Source: Phycisphaerae bacterium (GTDB lineage Bacteria > Planctomycetota > Phycisphaerae > Phycisphaerales > Phycisphaeraceae). Taken from it: a stretch of DNA of 41,673 bases. Under the pieces are notes generated by a model, which saw nothing but the letters and a program-made list of their open reading frames with translations, was not told where the DNA came from and did not search any database. This document shows, one piece after another, positions 1 through 8,426 of the stretch. Position 1 is the first letter of the stretch, and the number at the start of each line of letters is the position of its first letter. The position numbers and the translations under genes were made by a program. The stretch is taken from contig JAUIGU010000034.1 in the NCBI GenBank assembly GCA_030432595.1, positions 1-41,673 on the forward strand. The letters are read 5' to 3'.

Positions 1-325
1 GTTGGACGACAGACGTCGCGGGCAAAAGAGCCGGCCCGGGTAGCTGTCGCGGCGTGTGGCCCAAGAGCGTGGCCGGTCGTGCGCGACGGACCAGAAGAAC
101 ATCTTGACGACGAGCCGGTCGCTGACGGTGGGGCGTCGGCGGAGCGGATGGCGTCACGCACGGTCTTCCAAAGATTGCCATCCACACTTGTCGCCTGTTG
201 GTTCTGCCCGAACCGGGAGCAAGTGTGGCATCGACAACGCGTTAGCGCTAATACGCAAGACCGTGGCGCAAAAACGTCCGTGTACCCGGGATGAGCGGGC
301 CCAGTTCGATCTATGCTGTGGCTGG
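1..325. other. Left-edge stretch with a hairpin, no convincing gene
   Basis: Forward frame 2 is open from the edge to a TAG at 41-43 and may be the last 13 codons of an upstream gene, but it is too short to identify. The open frame leading into the next gene has no family-like sequence before 326. The stretch holds a 9-bp perfect stem (CCACACTTG at 182-190 with CAAGTGTGG at 220-228) enclosing a 5-bp GGTTC/GAACC stem, and a 10-bp palindrome TTAGCGCTAA at 242-251. These could form an mRNA hairpin and an operator, but neither role is shown. Confidence 0.35.
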
Positions 326-2665
326 ATGTTGCGACCCTGGCTCCAGTTGTGCGGCTCGATGCTCGTGATGCTGACGGCGGTGGCGGTGTGGCCGCAGTCG
401 AGCCGGCAGACGCTATCGGTGGACACGAAGGACGTGGGCGTCTCGGGCTTCGTTCGGCCGGGGCAGTGGACGCCGCTGCGGGTCACGGTCGACAACCCCA
501 GCATCGACGACCTCGAGCTGCGGTTTACCTGGTCGGTGCGCGACGCGGACGGCGACGAGGTGGCGGCGCAACGCACGGCCGTGATCAACGCGCAGCGGCG
601 CGAGCGGCTCTGGCTCTACGCCCCGATCCCGATGAGCGCGAGCCGGGACGCGACGTGGACGGTGCAGGCCGCGAGCACCGAGGACCCGGGCGCGTTGGCG
701 ATCGAGCCGGTGTCGGTGGGGGTGTCGGATTCGCGGTGGGTGTTGCCGGGCACGGGGGTGATCGCGCTGATGAGCGGGCAGGACCTGGGGCTGGGCGATT
801 ACGCGCAGCACGTCACACAGCACGAGCCGCTGGAGGTCGTGCGTGACCTGTCGCTGGCCGATTTGCCCGACAACGCGTTGGGGCTGGCCGGGCTGGACGC
901 GGTCATCTGGACCGCGGAGACCGGCGGCGATCCGGCGGGCGCGGACACGCCGGCGACGGTGTTCCCGGCGTTGCGGGAGTACGTGCTGCGCGGCGGGCAC
1001 CTGGTGATCGTGATGCCGACGGTGGGGGAGACGTGGACGCAGTCGCCGCTGGCGGATTTCCTGCCGGTGGCGCCGGAGCGTGTGCGTCGGGAGACGGGGC
1101 CGGTGCCGCGGTTCGGCGGGACCATGTTGCCGGACGTGGAGTCCACGTCGTTTTACGAGTTCGATGTGCGTGACGCGCCGGACGCGGCGGTGCTGTTCCG
1201 CAACGAGGCGGGCCGGCCGCTGGTGGTGCAGGCGCGGCGCGGGTTCGGCACGGTGACGCTGATCGGCATGGACCTCACGAAGGCCGAGTTCAGCCGGCAG
1301 AACGCGGCGGACAAGCAGCGGCTGTGGAACACGGTGTTCGGGTGGACCAGCCCGGTGTGGAACGCGAACCAGGTCCGGCTGGGCCTGGCGCGCGGCGAGA
1401 GCAAACCCCCGACGCTCAAGCCCGCGGACGACATGGTGCCGCGGGCCCTGGCCGGTTTCGTGCCGGGGCGGGTCGCGATGCGGGGGACGATCTCGACGAT
1501 CCTACTGGTCGCGATGGCGCTGCTGATGCTGTACGTCGCGGCGGCGGCGGTGTCGTTTTTCGTGCTGCGCGGGCGCGGGGCGGCGCGGCACGCGTGGGCG
1601 GTGTTCGGGCTGATCGTGCTGGGGTTCTCGGTGGTCGCGTGGAGCGGCGCGTGGGTCGCGCGGCCGGCCACGCTGCAAGCGCAGCACTTCAGTGTGATGG
1701 ACGTCGACGGTGCCGCGGGCACCGCGCGGGTGCGGTCGTGGGTGTCGCTGTTCGTGCCGCGCTTCGGGATCGCGGAGGTGTCGCTGCCGCCCGACGATTT
1801 CCCGCCGATCGGCCCGGTGACCAACCGGCTCGCGGCGCTGGGGTTCGAGCGCGACGGCGGGCTGGGCTTCCTCGATTCGCAGCGCTACGTCGTGGACCTC
1901 GACGACCCGGCGACGCTCAACCTGCCTGTGCGCTCCACGACGCGGCGGCTCACGCTCGACGTGCTCACGTCGCAGACCCGCGACGTCGAAGGCCCCGCCG
2001 GGCCCGCGAGTTTTGGCCCGGCTTCTTTCGTCGCGCTCGATCCACCCGCCCACGACCCCGCGGCCGGCACGCTGACCGCGCGGCTCCAGCACAGCCTGCC
2101 GGGGAACCTGCACGACGTCACCGTGGTCTACTGCCCGGGCGAGGGGTACCGCGGCCGGGATCGCGCGGTGCTGACGCCGTGGGTCTGGCGGCCCAACGTC
2201 GACGCGGGCAGCGGGCAGCGCGCGCCGTGGACGCCGGGGCAGGTCCTCGAAATCAACGGCCGGCCCAACGACGCCCAGCGCCTGGTCATCAAGCCCGACG
2301 ACATGTTCGAGGCGAAAGAACGCAACATGAAGCAGGAGGGTTTTCTGGGCGTGTTGCTGGATCAGCAGCGCGGCGTGGCCGAGCAGGTCTCGGCGGGGGA
2401 CGACACGGTGACGCGCGAGATGTTGATGCTTTCGTTCTTCGACGCGCTGCCGCCGCCGTGGTTCAGCAAGACCGATTGGCCGGTGCCCACCGCGCTGCGC
2501 CGGCCGCTGGGCCGGGACCTGGACCTGTCGGACCTGCTGTCGGGCCCGCGGCTGATCGTGCTGGGGAACCTGCCCGACGGCCCGCTCCCGGCGGACCTCA
2601 AGGTGGACGGCCGGACCCCGCCGGCCACGGGGTGGACGCTGGTGCGTCTGATTTATGATCTGTGA
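326..2665 (+). CDS. Large secreted/membrane protein of unknown function, ABC-associated
   Basis: About 779 residues. The start at 326 gives an N-terminal signal or anchor (MLRPWLQLCGSMLVMLTAVA), whereas the longer open frame upstream has no family-like features. An extracytoplasmic beta-type region follows (residues about 30-190). Next comes a segment (about 200-340) with VIWTA and RGGHLVIVMP motifs that resembles a glutamine-amidotransferase-like or DUF4350-like fold. Two membrane helices sit near residues 390-415 and 425-445, and a second large external domain completes the protein. An ABC ATPase follows, so it may be an accessory subunit of an ABC system, in the style of GldG-type partners. 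That role is inferred from context. The exact start is uncertain because no clear ribosome binding site is visible. Confidence 0.6.
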   Translation: MLRPWLQLCGSMLVMLTAVAVWPQSSRQTLSVDTKDVGVSGFVRPGQWTPLRVTVDNPSIDDLELRFTWSVRDADGDEVAAQRTAVINAQRRERLWLYAPIPMSASRDATWTVQAASTEDPGALAIEPVSVGVSDSRWVLPGTGVIALMSGQDLGLGDYAQHVTQHEPLEVVRDLSLADLPDNALGLAGLDAVIWTAETGGDPAGADTPATVFPALREYVLRGGHLVIVMPTVGETWTQSPLADFLPVAPERVRRETGPVPRFGGTMLPDVESTSFYEFDVRDAPDAAVLFRNEAGRPLVVQARRGFGTVTLIGMDLTKAEFSRQNAADKQRLWNTVFGWTSPVWNANQVRLGLARGESKPPTLKPADDMVPRALAGFVPGRVAMRGTISTILLVAMALLMLYVAAAAVSFFVLRGRGAARHAWAVFGLIVLGFSVVAWSGAWVARPATLQAQHFSVMDVDGAAGTARVRSWVSLFVPRFGIAEVSLPPDDFPPIGPVTNRLAALGFERDGGLGFLDSQRYVVDLDDPATLNLPVRSTTRRLTLDVLTSQTRDVEGPAGPASFGPASFVALDPPAHDPAAGTLTARLQHSLPGNLHDVTVVYCPGEGYRGRDRAVLTPWVWRPNVDAGSGQRAPWTPGQVLEINGRPNDAQRLVIKPDDMFEAKERNMKQEGFLGVLLDQQRGVAEQVSAGDDTVTREMLMLSFFDALPPPWFSKTDWPVPTALRRPLGRDLDLSDLLSGPRLIVLGNLPDGPLPADLKVDGRTPPATGWTLVRLIYDL

Positions 2666-2670
2666 AGGGT

Positions 2671-2807
2671 GAAATCCAGAACATGAAGAAAAGCAAGAAC
2701 ATCAAGAACATCAGGCTCCGGTCTTCGCTCTTCTGATCGGATCGAGTTCGGGTGACTTTTTTGTGATGTTCTCGATGTTCTTGATTTTTCTGCTTTTCCT
2801 GATTTCC
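2671..2807. repeat. Inverted pair of nonamer-type tandem repeats
   Basis: The left arm (2671-2714) contains AAGAACATC twice in tandem. The right arm (2764-2807) is its imperfect reverse complement. The inner 19 positions match at 18, and the outer ends share GAAATC. The arms are AT-rich against a GC-rich background and fill the whole gap between the membrane protein and the ABC ATPase. The right arm ends eight bases before the ATPase start codon. Confidence 0.8.
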
Positions 2808-2814
2808 CCCGGCC

Positions 2815-3753
2815 ATGATCGAAACCATCAACCTCACAAAGCGGTACGGCGAGCTGATGGCGCTGGCCAACCTCAACCTGACCATTGCGCCGGGGCAGTG
2901 CTTCGGGTTCATCGGGCCCAACGGCGCGGGGAAGACCACGACCATTAAGATCCTCGCGACGCTGCTCAAGCCGACCTGGGGCGAGGCGCGGATCGACGGG
3001 CTCTCGGTCGGGCCGGTCAACGCGCGGCAGGTGCGGCGGGTCATCGGGTACGTGCCGGACTACTTCGGCAGCTACGACGACATGGTCGTGCACGAGTACC
3101 TGGAGTTCTTTGCGTCGTGCTACGGGCTCGAGGGCGATTCCCGCCGGCAGACCATCGGCGACGTGCTGGACCTGACGGACCTTTCGCACAAGATCGACGC
3201 CGAGGTGAACTCGCTGTCGCGCGGGATGCAGCAGCGCTTGTCGGTCGCGCGGGTGTTGCTGCACGACCCGAAGGTGCTGCTGCTCGACGAGCCGGCGTCC
3301 GGGCTGGACCCGCGGGCGCGGATCGAGATGCGCGAGCTGCTCAAAGAGCTGCACCTGATGGGCAAGACGATCCTGATCAGCTCGCACATCCTGCTCGAAC
3401 TGGCGGACCTGTGCGACGTGTTCGGCATCATCGAGCAGGGGGACCTCAAGTTCACCGGCACGCTGGACGAGCTACTCCGCCGGGCGCGGTCGGAGACGGT
3501 GCTGCACGTCCGCGTCGCCGAGCGGGGCAAGGAGGCGGTTAAACTGTTGACGGCGTTGCCGGGCGTCGAATCGATCCAGACGGCCGGCGACGACATCAAG
3601 CTCTCGCTCGACGCCGCGGCGGATCACGGGAACCTGGTGCCGATGATCGCGTCCAAGCTGGTGTCGGCGGGGTTCGCGGTGCAGCGGCTGGACGAGGAAC
3701 GCGTGAACCTCGAGACGGCGTTTATGCGACTGACGAAAGGGCTCGTGCAATGA
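2815..3753 (+). CDS. ABC transporter ATP-binding protein
   Basis: A 312-residue ATPase subunit of an ABC exporter, which hydrolyses ATP to drive a membrane partner. The Walker A motif GPNGAGKT is at residues about 39-46. The signature LSRGMQQRLSVARVLL is followed directly by Walker B LLLDEPASGLDP, and the H-loop lies in ILISSHILLE. The C-terminal 80 residues are the usual variable tail of the CcmA/GldA/NatA-type family. No Shine-Dalgarno precedes the ATG; a repeat arm lies there instead. The stop overlaps the next start (ATGA). No permease gene is visible nearby, so it may sit left of the window, or the upstream membrane protein may be the partner. The substrate is unknown. Confidence 0.93.
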   Translation: MIETINLTKRYGELMALANLNLTIAPGQCFGFIGPNGAGKTTTIKILATLLKPTWGEARIDGLSVGPVNARQVRRVIGYVPDYFGSYDDMVVHEYLEFFASCYGLEGDSRRQTIGDVLDLTDLSHKIDAEVNSLSRGMQQRLSVARVLLHDPKVLLLDEPASGLDPRARIEMRELLKELHLMGKTILISSHILLELADLCDVFGIIEQGDLKFTGTLDELLRRARSETVLHVRVAERGKEAVKLLTALPGVESIQTAGDDIKLSLDAAADHGNLVPMIASKLVSAGFAVQRLDEERVNLETAFMRLTKGLVQ

Positions 3754-5021
3754 AGACCAAGGCAGTTCGCAAACACCACCCGGCAATCCCCCTCATGAAT
3801 CCCCGAACGGTGACGCGGTTCGCCGTATCGCTTTTGGCGGTCGTGAGCACCGCATTCGTGCTGGCGCTCCCCGCCGGTGCACAGCGGGATGCTGCCGCGG
3901 CGGCTGAACAAACACCCGATGTGGAGGCCGCTGAGCTCCGGGTCAGCGAGAGCGAGATCGCGCTGGACACATATCGCCGGCAAATGGTCGCCATGGAATT
4001 TGAGGTTCAGGCCGCTGCCGCAGCCGGCGACCCGGCCTTGGCGGGTATTCAGGCGCAGCTGGAAAAGATTCGTGCCCGCGCCGCCCAGGCGGAAACCGAG
4101 CTAAAGCAGGCGCAGGCGGAATTGAGAGAACTCCGCGGAGAGGATGCTGAGCACGACGTAGAGCGACCCGCCGCTGAGCACGCCGGGCCCGTCCAGCTCC
4201 CCGCGCGCATCCAGCGCGTCGAGCAGCAGCACCAGGTCTACTTCGACGAGAACGGCGAGCAGCGCAGCGAGTCGCACCAGCTCCGGCTGAACCTGATCCT
4301 GATGCTCGAGGACGACCGCCCGGTGCTGGGATACGAAAACCTCCGCGTGACGCGCGTCGTCACCGCCGCGGCCGAGACGCTGCGCAGCCAGGACGGCCCG
4401 CAGAACAACGCCCACATGCACCAGATCGTGGGCAACCGCCAGCCGTCGCCGCAGGTGGGCATCTACTGCCGGCTGCCGGTGCCGAGCGTGCCGGCCGAAT
4501 CGCTGCAGGAGGTGTCGGGCGACTTGACGCTCAAGCTGGGCGCCGGGCCGCTGCGCGAAGCGGTGCTCGGGCCGTTCAAAGAGGTCGCCGGCCGCGGCGC
4601 GGCGATCCGCGGCATCGAGGGCAGCGAGGTGCGCGTGCGCAACGAGGACGGCCGGCTGCGCGTGGAGATGTCGCAGGCGGTGCGCGACCTGGTCAGCCGG
4701 GTGCGGCTGGTCAACGAGCGCGGCGTCGATATCCCGACCAACTCCTGGGGCAGCGGGTCGAGCGACAACCTGCACTACGTCTCGCTGCGCGTGACGCCCA
4801 ACGACACGGATCAGGTGATCTTCGAGCTGTTCGACCGCGTGATCGAGCAGCCGGCGACGTTCAGCCTCAACGACGTACCGCTGCCGGTGCCCGATGCGCA
4901 GGGGGGCGGGGTGGAACTGGTGCTCGACGCTTTGCCGGTGGGCGAGGCCGTGGCCCCCAAGCCGCTGGAACGGTTGCCGGTGATTTTTGACGACGCCGGT
5001 CACGCGCCCGAAGCGCACTGA
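3750..5021 (+). CDS. Secreted coiled-coil protein of unknown function
   Basis: 423 residues, translationally coupled to the ABC ATPase by an ATGA overlap. There is a hydrophobic signal segment after a basic N-region (TRFAVSLLAVVSTAFVLALPAGA, residues about 18-40). An internal ATG at 3795 (MNPRTVTRF) would give a more typical signal peptide. Residues about 50-130 are rich in Glu, Ala and Gln with heptad spacing and look like a coiled coil. The C-terminal 280 residues form a soluble domain that I do not recognise. It probably acts in the periplasm together with the two genes upstream. It ends shortly before a bidirectional terminator. Confidence 0.7.
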   Translation: MKTKAVRKHHPAIPLMNPRTVTRFAVSLLAVVSTAFVLALPAGAQRDAAAAAEQTPDVEAAELRVSESEIALDTYRRQMVAMEFEVQAAAAAGDPALAGIQAQLEKIRARAAQAETELKQAQAELRELRGEDAEHDVERPAAEHAGPVQLPARIQRVEQQHQVYFDENGEQRSESHQLRLNLILMLEDDRPVLGYENLRVTRVVTAAAETLRSQDGPQNNAHMHQIVGNRQPSPQVGIYCRLPVPSVPAESLQEVSGDLTLKLGAGPLREAVLGPFKEVAGRGAAIRGIEGSEVRVRNEDGRLRVEMSQAVRDLVSRVRLVNERGVDIPTNSWGSGSSDNLHYVSLRVTPNDTDQVIFELFDRVIEQPATFSLNDVPLPVPDAQGGGVELVLDALPVGEAVAPKPLERLPVIFDDAGHAPEAH

Positions 5022-5051
5022 CCGGCGCGACCCCGACATACCAAGAAAAAG

Positions 5052-5089
5052 AAAACCGCCCGGCGTGAGGACCGGGCGGTTTCGTTTTG
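5052..5089. terminator. Bidirectional Rho-independent terminator
   Basis: A perfect 10-bp stem AACCGCCCGG (5054-5063) / CCGGGCGGTT (5072-5081) with an 8-base loop. T-rich sequence follows on the plus side, and an A-rich run precedes it, which reads as T-rich on the minus side. It lies between the convergent secreted-protein gene and glutamine synthetase and can serve both. Confidence 0.9.
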
Positions 5090-5106
5090 CTTTGACTTTG
5101 CGGGGT

Positions 5107-6144
5107 TTACGCCGGCTGCAGGGCGAGGTCCTTGCAGGCCTTCTTGACCGTGTTGATGATCACTGCGGCGACCTTGTAGGGGTCGGCGTTGGAGGCGGGG
5201 CGGCGGTCTTCGAGCCAGCCCTTCCAGCCGGCCTCGACCGTGCCGACGGGGATGCGGATCGATGCGCCGCGGTCGGACACGCCGTAGCTGAACTTGTCGA
5301 TGGACTGCGTCTCGTGCAGGCCGGTGAGGCGCTTGTCGTTGTCGGCGCCGTAGACGGCGATGTGTTCCTTGATGCGGGGCTCGAAGGCCTGGCAGATCTT
5401 GTCGTAGACGTCCTTGGAGCCGGCGGTGCGGAGGACGGAGTTGGAGAAATTGGCGTGCATGCCCGAGCCGTTCCAGTCGCCGGTCATGGGCTTGCAGTGC
5501 CAGGAGATGGCCAGGCCGTATTTCTCGCCGAGGCGTTCGAGCAGGTAGCGGCCGAGCCAGATCTCGTCGCCCGCGGCCGCGGCACCCTTGGCGAAGACCT
5601 GGAACTCCCACTGGCCGGCCATGACTTCGCCGTTGATGCCTTCGACGGTCAGGCCCGCCTGGAGGCACTGCTCGAGGTGCTCCTCGACGATCTCGCGACC
5701 GAAGGCGTTGGCGGCGCCGACCGAGCAGTAGTACGGGCCCTGCGGCGCGGGGTAGCCGCCGGCGGGGAAGCCGATGGGACGCATCGTGTCCGGGTCCATG
5801 AGGGTGTATTCCTGCTCGAACCCGAACCAGAAGTCGTCGTCGTCGTCGTTGATGGTGGCGCGGCCGTTGGACGGGTGGGCCGAGCCGTCGGCGCTGAGCA
5901 CCTCGCACATCACCAGGTAGCCGTCGCCCAGCCGGCCGGGGTCGGGGTGGCAGGCGACCGGTTTGAGCAGGCAGTCGGACGAGCCGCCGGGGGCCTGCTC
6001 GGTGGACGAGCCGTCGAAGCTCCACATCGGGCAGTCTTCGAGCTTGCCCGAGAAGTCCTTGACGATCTTGGTTTTAGCACGCAGGGACTGCGTGGGGGTG
6101 TACCCGTCGAGCCAGATGTATTCGAGTTTGCTCTTGCCGCTCAT
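5107..6144 (-). CDS. glnII: Glutamine synthetase type II (eukaryote-like)
   Basis: 345 residues, the length of GSII enzymes (GSI is about 470). It makes glutamine from glutamate, ammonia and ATP in the cytoplasm and is a main entry point for nitrogen. Diagnostic GSII motifs are present: DGSSTEQAPGGSSDC (the glutamate-binding N-domain loop), FGFEQEYTL, GPYYCSVG, NGEVMAGQWEFQ, HCKPMTGDWNGSG, RGASIRIPVGT and LEDRRPASNADPY. It stands alone on the minus strand with no nitrogen-regulatory gene beside it. The 5' leader carries an 11-bp inverted repeat that covers the Shine-Dalgarno sequence, which suggests control at the RNA level. Confidence 0.96.
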   Translation of the reverse strand: MSGKSKLEYIWLDGYTPTQSLRAKTKIVKDFSGKLEDCPMWSFDGSSTEQAPGGSSDCLLKPVACHPDPGRLGDGYLVMCEVLSADGSAHPSNGRATINDDDDDFWFGFEQEYTLMDPDTMRPIGFPAGGYPAPQGPYYCSVGAANAFGREIVEEHLEQCLQAGLTVEGINGEVMAGQWEFQVFAKGAAAAGDEIWLGRYLLERLGEKYGLAISWHCKPMTGDWNGSGMHANFSNSVLRTAGSKDVYDKICQAFEPRIKEHIAVYGADNDKRLTGLHETQSIDKFSYGVSDRGASIRIPVGTVEAGWKGWLEDRRPASNADPYKVAAVIINTVKKACKDLALQPA

Positions 6145-6240
6145 GTTCCTGTGATTCCTTGCGAGAAAAGGGGTGTAAAGGGCGCGTGCTTAAAGCGAAA
6201 CCGCATCTAAGCACAAACGAAGCAAGGAATCAAGGGGTGC
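6145..6240 (-). promoter_or_regulatory. Structured 5' leader of glutamine synthetase II
   Basis: In transcript direction, TGATTCCTTGC (6232-6222) pairs perfectly with GCAAGGAATCA (6162-6152). The second arm contains the AAGGA ribosome binding site, about 11 bases before the ATG. Inside the loop is a second perfect stem, GTGCTTA with TAAGCAC, which itself encloses a short GCG/CGC stem. The leader can therefore hide or expose the ribosome binding site. A metabolite- or protein-sensing element is possible. I do not see the conserved core of the known glnA-type glutamine riboswitches. Confidence 0.5.
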
Positions 6241-6289
6241 CGACTACTTTTTGCACACGATTTCGCGAATGCTGAAAGTGCGTGCATCA

Positions 6290-6310
6290 TTTGGGGCAGA
6301 CCGCCCCAAA
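6290..6310 (-). terminator. Possible end of the flagellar transcript
   Basis: A perfect 8-bp stem TTTGGGGC / GCCCCAAA with a 5-base loop, about 45 bases beyond the flbD stop codon. No T-run follows on the minus strand, so it may be a weak or Rho-assisted terminator. A small GCCT/AGGC hairpin with a T6 loop lies just upstream of it. Confidence 0.4.
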
Positions 6311-6353
6311 ACGTGCCTAAAAAACAGGCGACGGATGTGTTGAGTTGGCGGTG

Positions 6354-6551
6354 TCAATCGGGCGGGAGTAGTCGCCGCAGCGACCGGCCGTATTCGACGG
6401 CGCGCTCGACCACCTCCTCCATCGACTCCTTCACGATGAAGTGGTCGCCGTTGACCAGGGAGATGGTGGTGTCGGGGTTCTGCTCGACGGTGCGGATCAT
6501 CTCCGCGTTGAGCACGAACGGCCGGCCGTTGAGTCGTGTCAGGCGGATCAT
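6354..6551 (-). CDS. flbD: FlbD-family flagellar protein
   Basis: 65 residues with the small FlbD/SwrD family signature: MIRLTRLNGRPFVLNAEMIR at the start, then TISLVNGDHFIVKESMEEVV. Family members are small cytoplasmic proteins encoded beside flgE or motA, and in Bacillus the homologue SwrD raises flagellar motor power. It is the last gene of the long flagellar run, following flgE. A longer frame exists to 6605, but the family N-terminus begins at the ATG at 6551. No Shine-Dalgarno precedes this start; heptamer repeats lie directly before it. Confidence 0.88.
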   Translation of the reverse strand: MIRLTRLNGRPFVLNAEMIRTVEQNPDTTISLVNGDHFIVKESMEEVVERAVEYGRSLRRLLPPD

Positions 6552-6557
6552 GGGAGT

Positions 6558-6680
6558 GTGACGAGTGATGAGTGGATAGTGAAAGGTCAGGCACCAAGTA
6601 CCCACACGCCGGCGAATGGTTTACAGATCACATTGTTCCAGCTTGACCTGCCACGAACAACTAATCACTAAACACTTCCT
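6558..6680. repeat. Inverted pair of heptamer repeats between flgE and flbD
   Basis: Left arm units are GTGACGA, GTGATGA, GTGGATA, GTGAAAG, GTCAGGC (6558-6592), an exact 7-bp period. The right arm (6642-6680) reads, as reverse complement, AGTGTTT, AGTGATT, AGTTGTT, CGTGGCA, GGTCAAG. The two arms can pair imperfectly. The spacer holds no gene. Confidence 0.75.
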
Positions 6681-6682
6681 GC

Positions 6683-8395
6683 TCACCGCAGGTTGGCCAG
6701 CAGTTCCTGGATGAGGCGGTCGCTGGTGGAGATCACGCGCGAGCTGGCGCTGAACCCGGTCGAGGCGTTGATGAGGTTGACGAACTCTTCGGAGAGCTCG
6801 ACGTTGGAGAGTTCGAGCGTGCGGCCGACGATGGAGCCGGCGTTGGCGGTGCCGCCGGCGACGACGACGGGCTGTCCGGAGTTGGCGGTGGCCTGGTAGA
6901 GCCAGCCGCCGTCGGCGCGGAGGCCCTCGTCGTTGGCGAAGGTGGCCAGGGGGATCTGGCCGAGGTTGCGGAGCAGGCCGTTAGAGAACACACCGGTGAT
7001 CACGCCCGACGCGGAGATGTCGAAATCGTTGAGGGTGCCGATGCCGGCGCCGTCCTGGCTGACCGCGGCGATGGTGGACGCGGTATCGACGAGCGAGGTC
7101 ACCGATCCGAACGGGTCCTGGAAGCGGATGCCGATGTTCAGCGGGGTGTCGGCCCCGGTTCCGACGCGGTCGATGGGCAGGTCGACGTTGTCGATGGTCA
7201 GCAACTCTCCCTCGGTGTTGAACGAAACCAGCCCGGTGCCCAGCAGGGTATCGACGTCGGAATCCTCGGCGGAGTTGGTGAAGTAGCGCCACTGGGTGCC
7301 GTTGGAGTCGCGGTTGACCAGGGCGAGCGTCATGTCGACGTTGATCGGGTTGCCCAGAGAGTCGAAGACGGAGAACGAGGTGCGCGTGGTCTCGCCGACG
7401 GCGGCCTGGCTCTGCGTGAAGGACAGCGGGGTGGCGGGGGCGGTGGCCGCGTTGACGACGAAGTTGGCGTCGCCGATGGCGATGGCGTTGTCGACGCCGA
7501 CGTTGGACTCGACCTCGATGACGCCGGTGCCGGTGATGCGGACGCCGGCGGTGCCCTGGGTCTGGTCGATGCCCATGACGTCGTCGAGGAAGTCCATGAA
7601 GTCCTGGATGGTGGTGCCGAAGCCGTCGGAGGCGGTGGTGTTGGCGGGGCCGACCTCGAAGGTGGCGTCGGGGACATCGGCGCCGCCGCGGGTGGCGCCG
7701 GTGAGGGTGATGACGTCGCCGGTGGCGAGCGGCTGGGTGCCGCCGGCAATGAACAGCGAGGCGAGGGTGTCGGTGGCGGTGGCGGGGATGGTCGCGCCGG
7801 CGTCGGTGAACAACGCCTCGAACTGCGTGATCGACCCGAGGGTCGCGAGGTCACCGCCGGCGTTGAGGTTGCCGGCGAATTTGACCTCGGTCGTGGGCTC
7901 GGCGACGGACAGCACGCCGATGGGGACCGTGATGTCTTCGAGGACGCCCTCGACGATGTTGAAGTCGTCGTCGATGGCCCAGCCTTGCACGAGTGCGCCG
8001 TCGTTGGCGACGAGGTTGAAGTCGCGGTCGAGCGAGAAGTTGCCGTTGCGGGTGTACTTCTGGGTGCCCTGGTCGGAGACGACGAAGAACCCGTTGCCCT
8101 CGATGGCGGCGTCGGTGTTGGAGCCCGTGGGTTCGAGCGAACCGGTGGAGAAGTCCTGTGTGATGGACCCGAGTCGGACGCCCAGGCCGATCTGGGCGGG
8201 GTTGGTGCCACCGACGACGCCGTTGGGCGCCGAGCCGGGCTCGAGGGTGCGGGCGATATGGGTCTCGAAGGTGGCGCGGGACTTTTTGAAGGCGGTGGTG
8301 TTGACGTTGGCGATGTTGTTGCCGGCGACGTCGATGCCGATGGAGGCGGCCTTGAGTCCGGTGAGGGCGATGTTGAGCGAGCTGGTCAGGGCCAT
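6683..8395 (-). CDS. flgE: Flagellar hook protein FlgE
   Basis: 570 residues, the subunit of the flexible hook, exported by the flagellar type III apparatus. The N-terminus (TGLKAASIGIDVAGNNIANVNT) carries the rod/hook signature of axial proteins. Residues about 85-130 hold the GFFVVSD and YTRNGNFSLD motifs of the hook core. The C-terminus (ELSNVELSEEFVNLI, then SSRVISTSDRLIQELLANLR) is the coiled-coil D0 region. The middle (about 180-420) is long and variable, rich in Ala, Thr and Gly, as expected for surface-exposed D1/D2 domains. It is larger than the roughly 400-residue enterobacterial hook protein. It lies downstream of flgD and fliK, the usual hook cluster. Confidence 0.96.
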   Translation of the reverse strand: MALTSSLNIALTGLKAASIGIDVAGNNIANVNTTAFKKSRATFETHIARTLEPGSAPNGVVGGTNPAQIGLGVRLGSITQDFSTGSLEPTGSNTDAAIEGNGFFVVSDQGTQKYTRNGNFSLDRDFNLVANDGALVQGWAIDDDFNIVEGVLEDITVPIGVLSVAEPTTEVKFAGNLNAGGDLATLGSITQFEALFTDAGATIPATATDTLASLFIAGGTQPLATGDVITLTGATRGGADVPDATFEVGPANTTASDGFGTTIQDFMDFLDDVMGIDQTQGTAGVRITGTGVIEVESNVGVDNAIAIGDANFVVNAATAPATPLSFTQSQAAVGETTRTSFSVFDSLGNPINVDMTLALVNRDSNGTQWRYFTNSAEDSDVDTLLGTGLVSFNTEGELLTIDNVDLPIDRVGTGADTPLNIGIRFQDPFGSVTSLVDTASTIAAVSQDGAGIGTLNDFDISASGVITGVFSNGLLRNLGQIPLATFANDEGLRADGGWLYQATANSGQPVVVAGGTANAGSIVGRTLELSNVELSEEFVNLINASTGFSASSRVISTSDRLIQELLANLR

Positions 8396-8426
8396 GGTGT
8401 CTTCCGAGCTTCCGGGGGATTCGTCG

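Noticed and set aside
56-325. N-terminal extension of the first large membrane protein
   Set aside because: The extension has no signal peptide and is Arg/Ser-rich with several hairpins; the start at 326 gives a normal secretion signal.
4987-6210. 407-residue open frame opposite glutamine synthetase
   Set aside because: Antisense to a clear GSII; the Gly/Val/Ala/Asp-rich translation is a shadow of GC-rich codons.
6145-6240. Known glutamine riboswitch (glnA RNA)
   Set aside because: The conserved core of that class is not recognisable; only the stem positions relative to the ribosome binding site suggest a switch.
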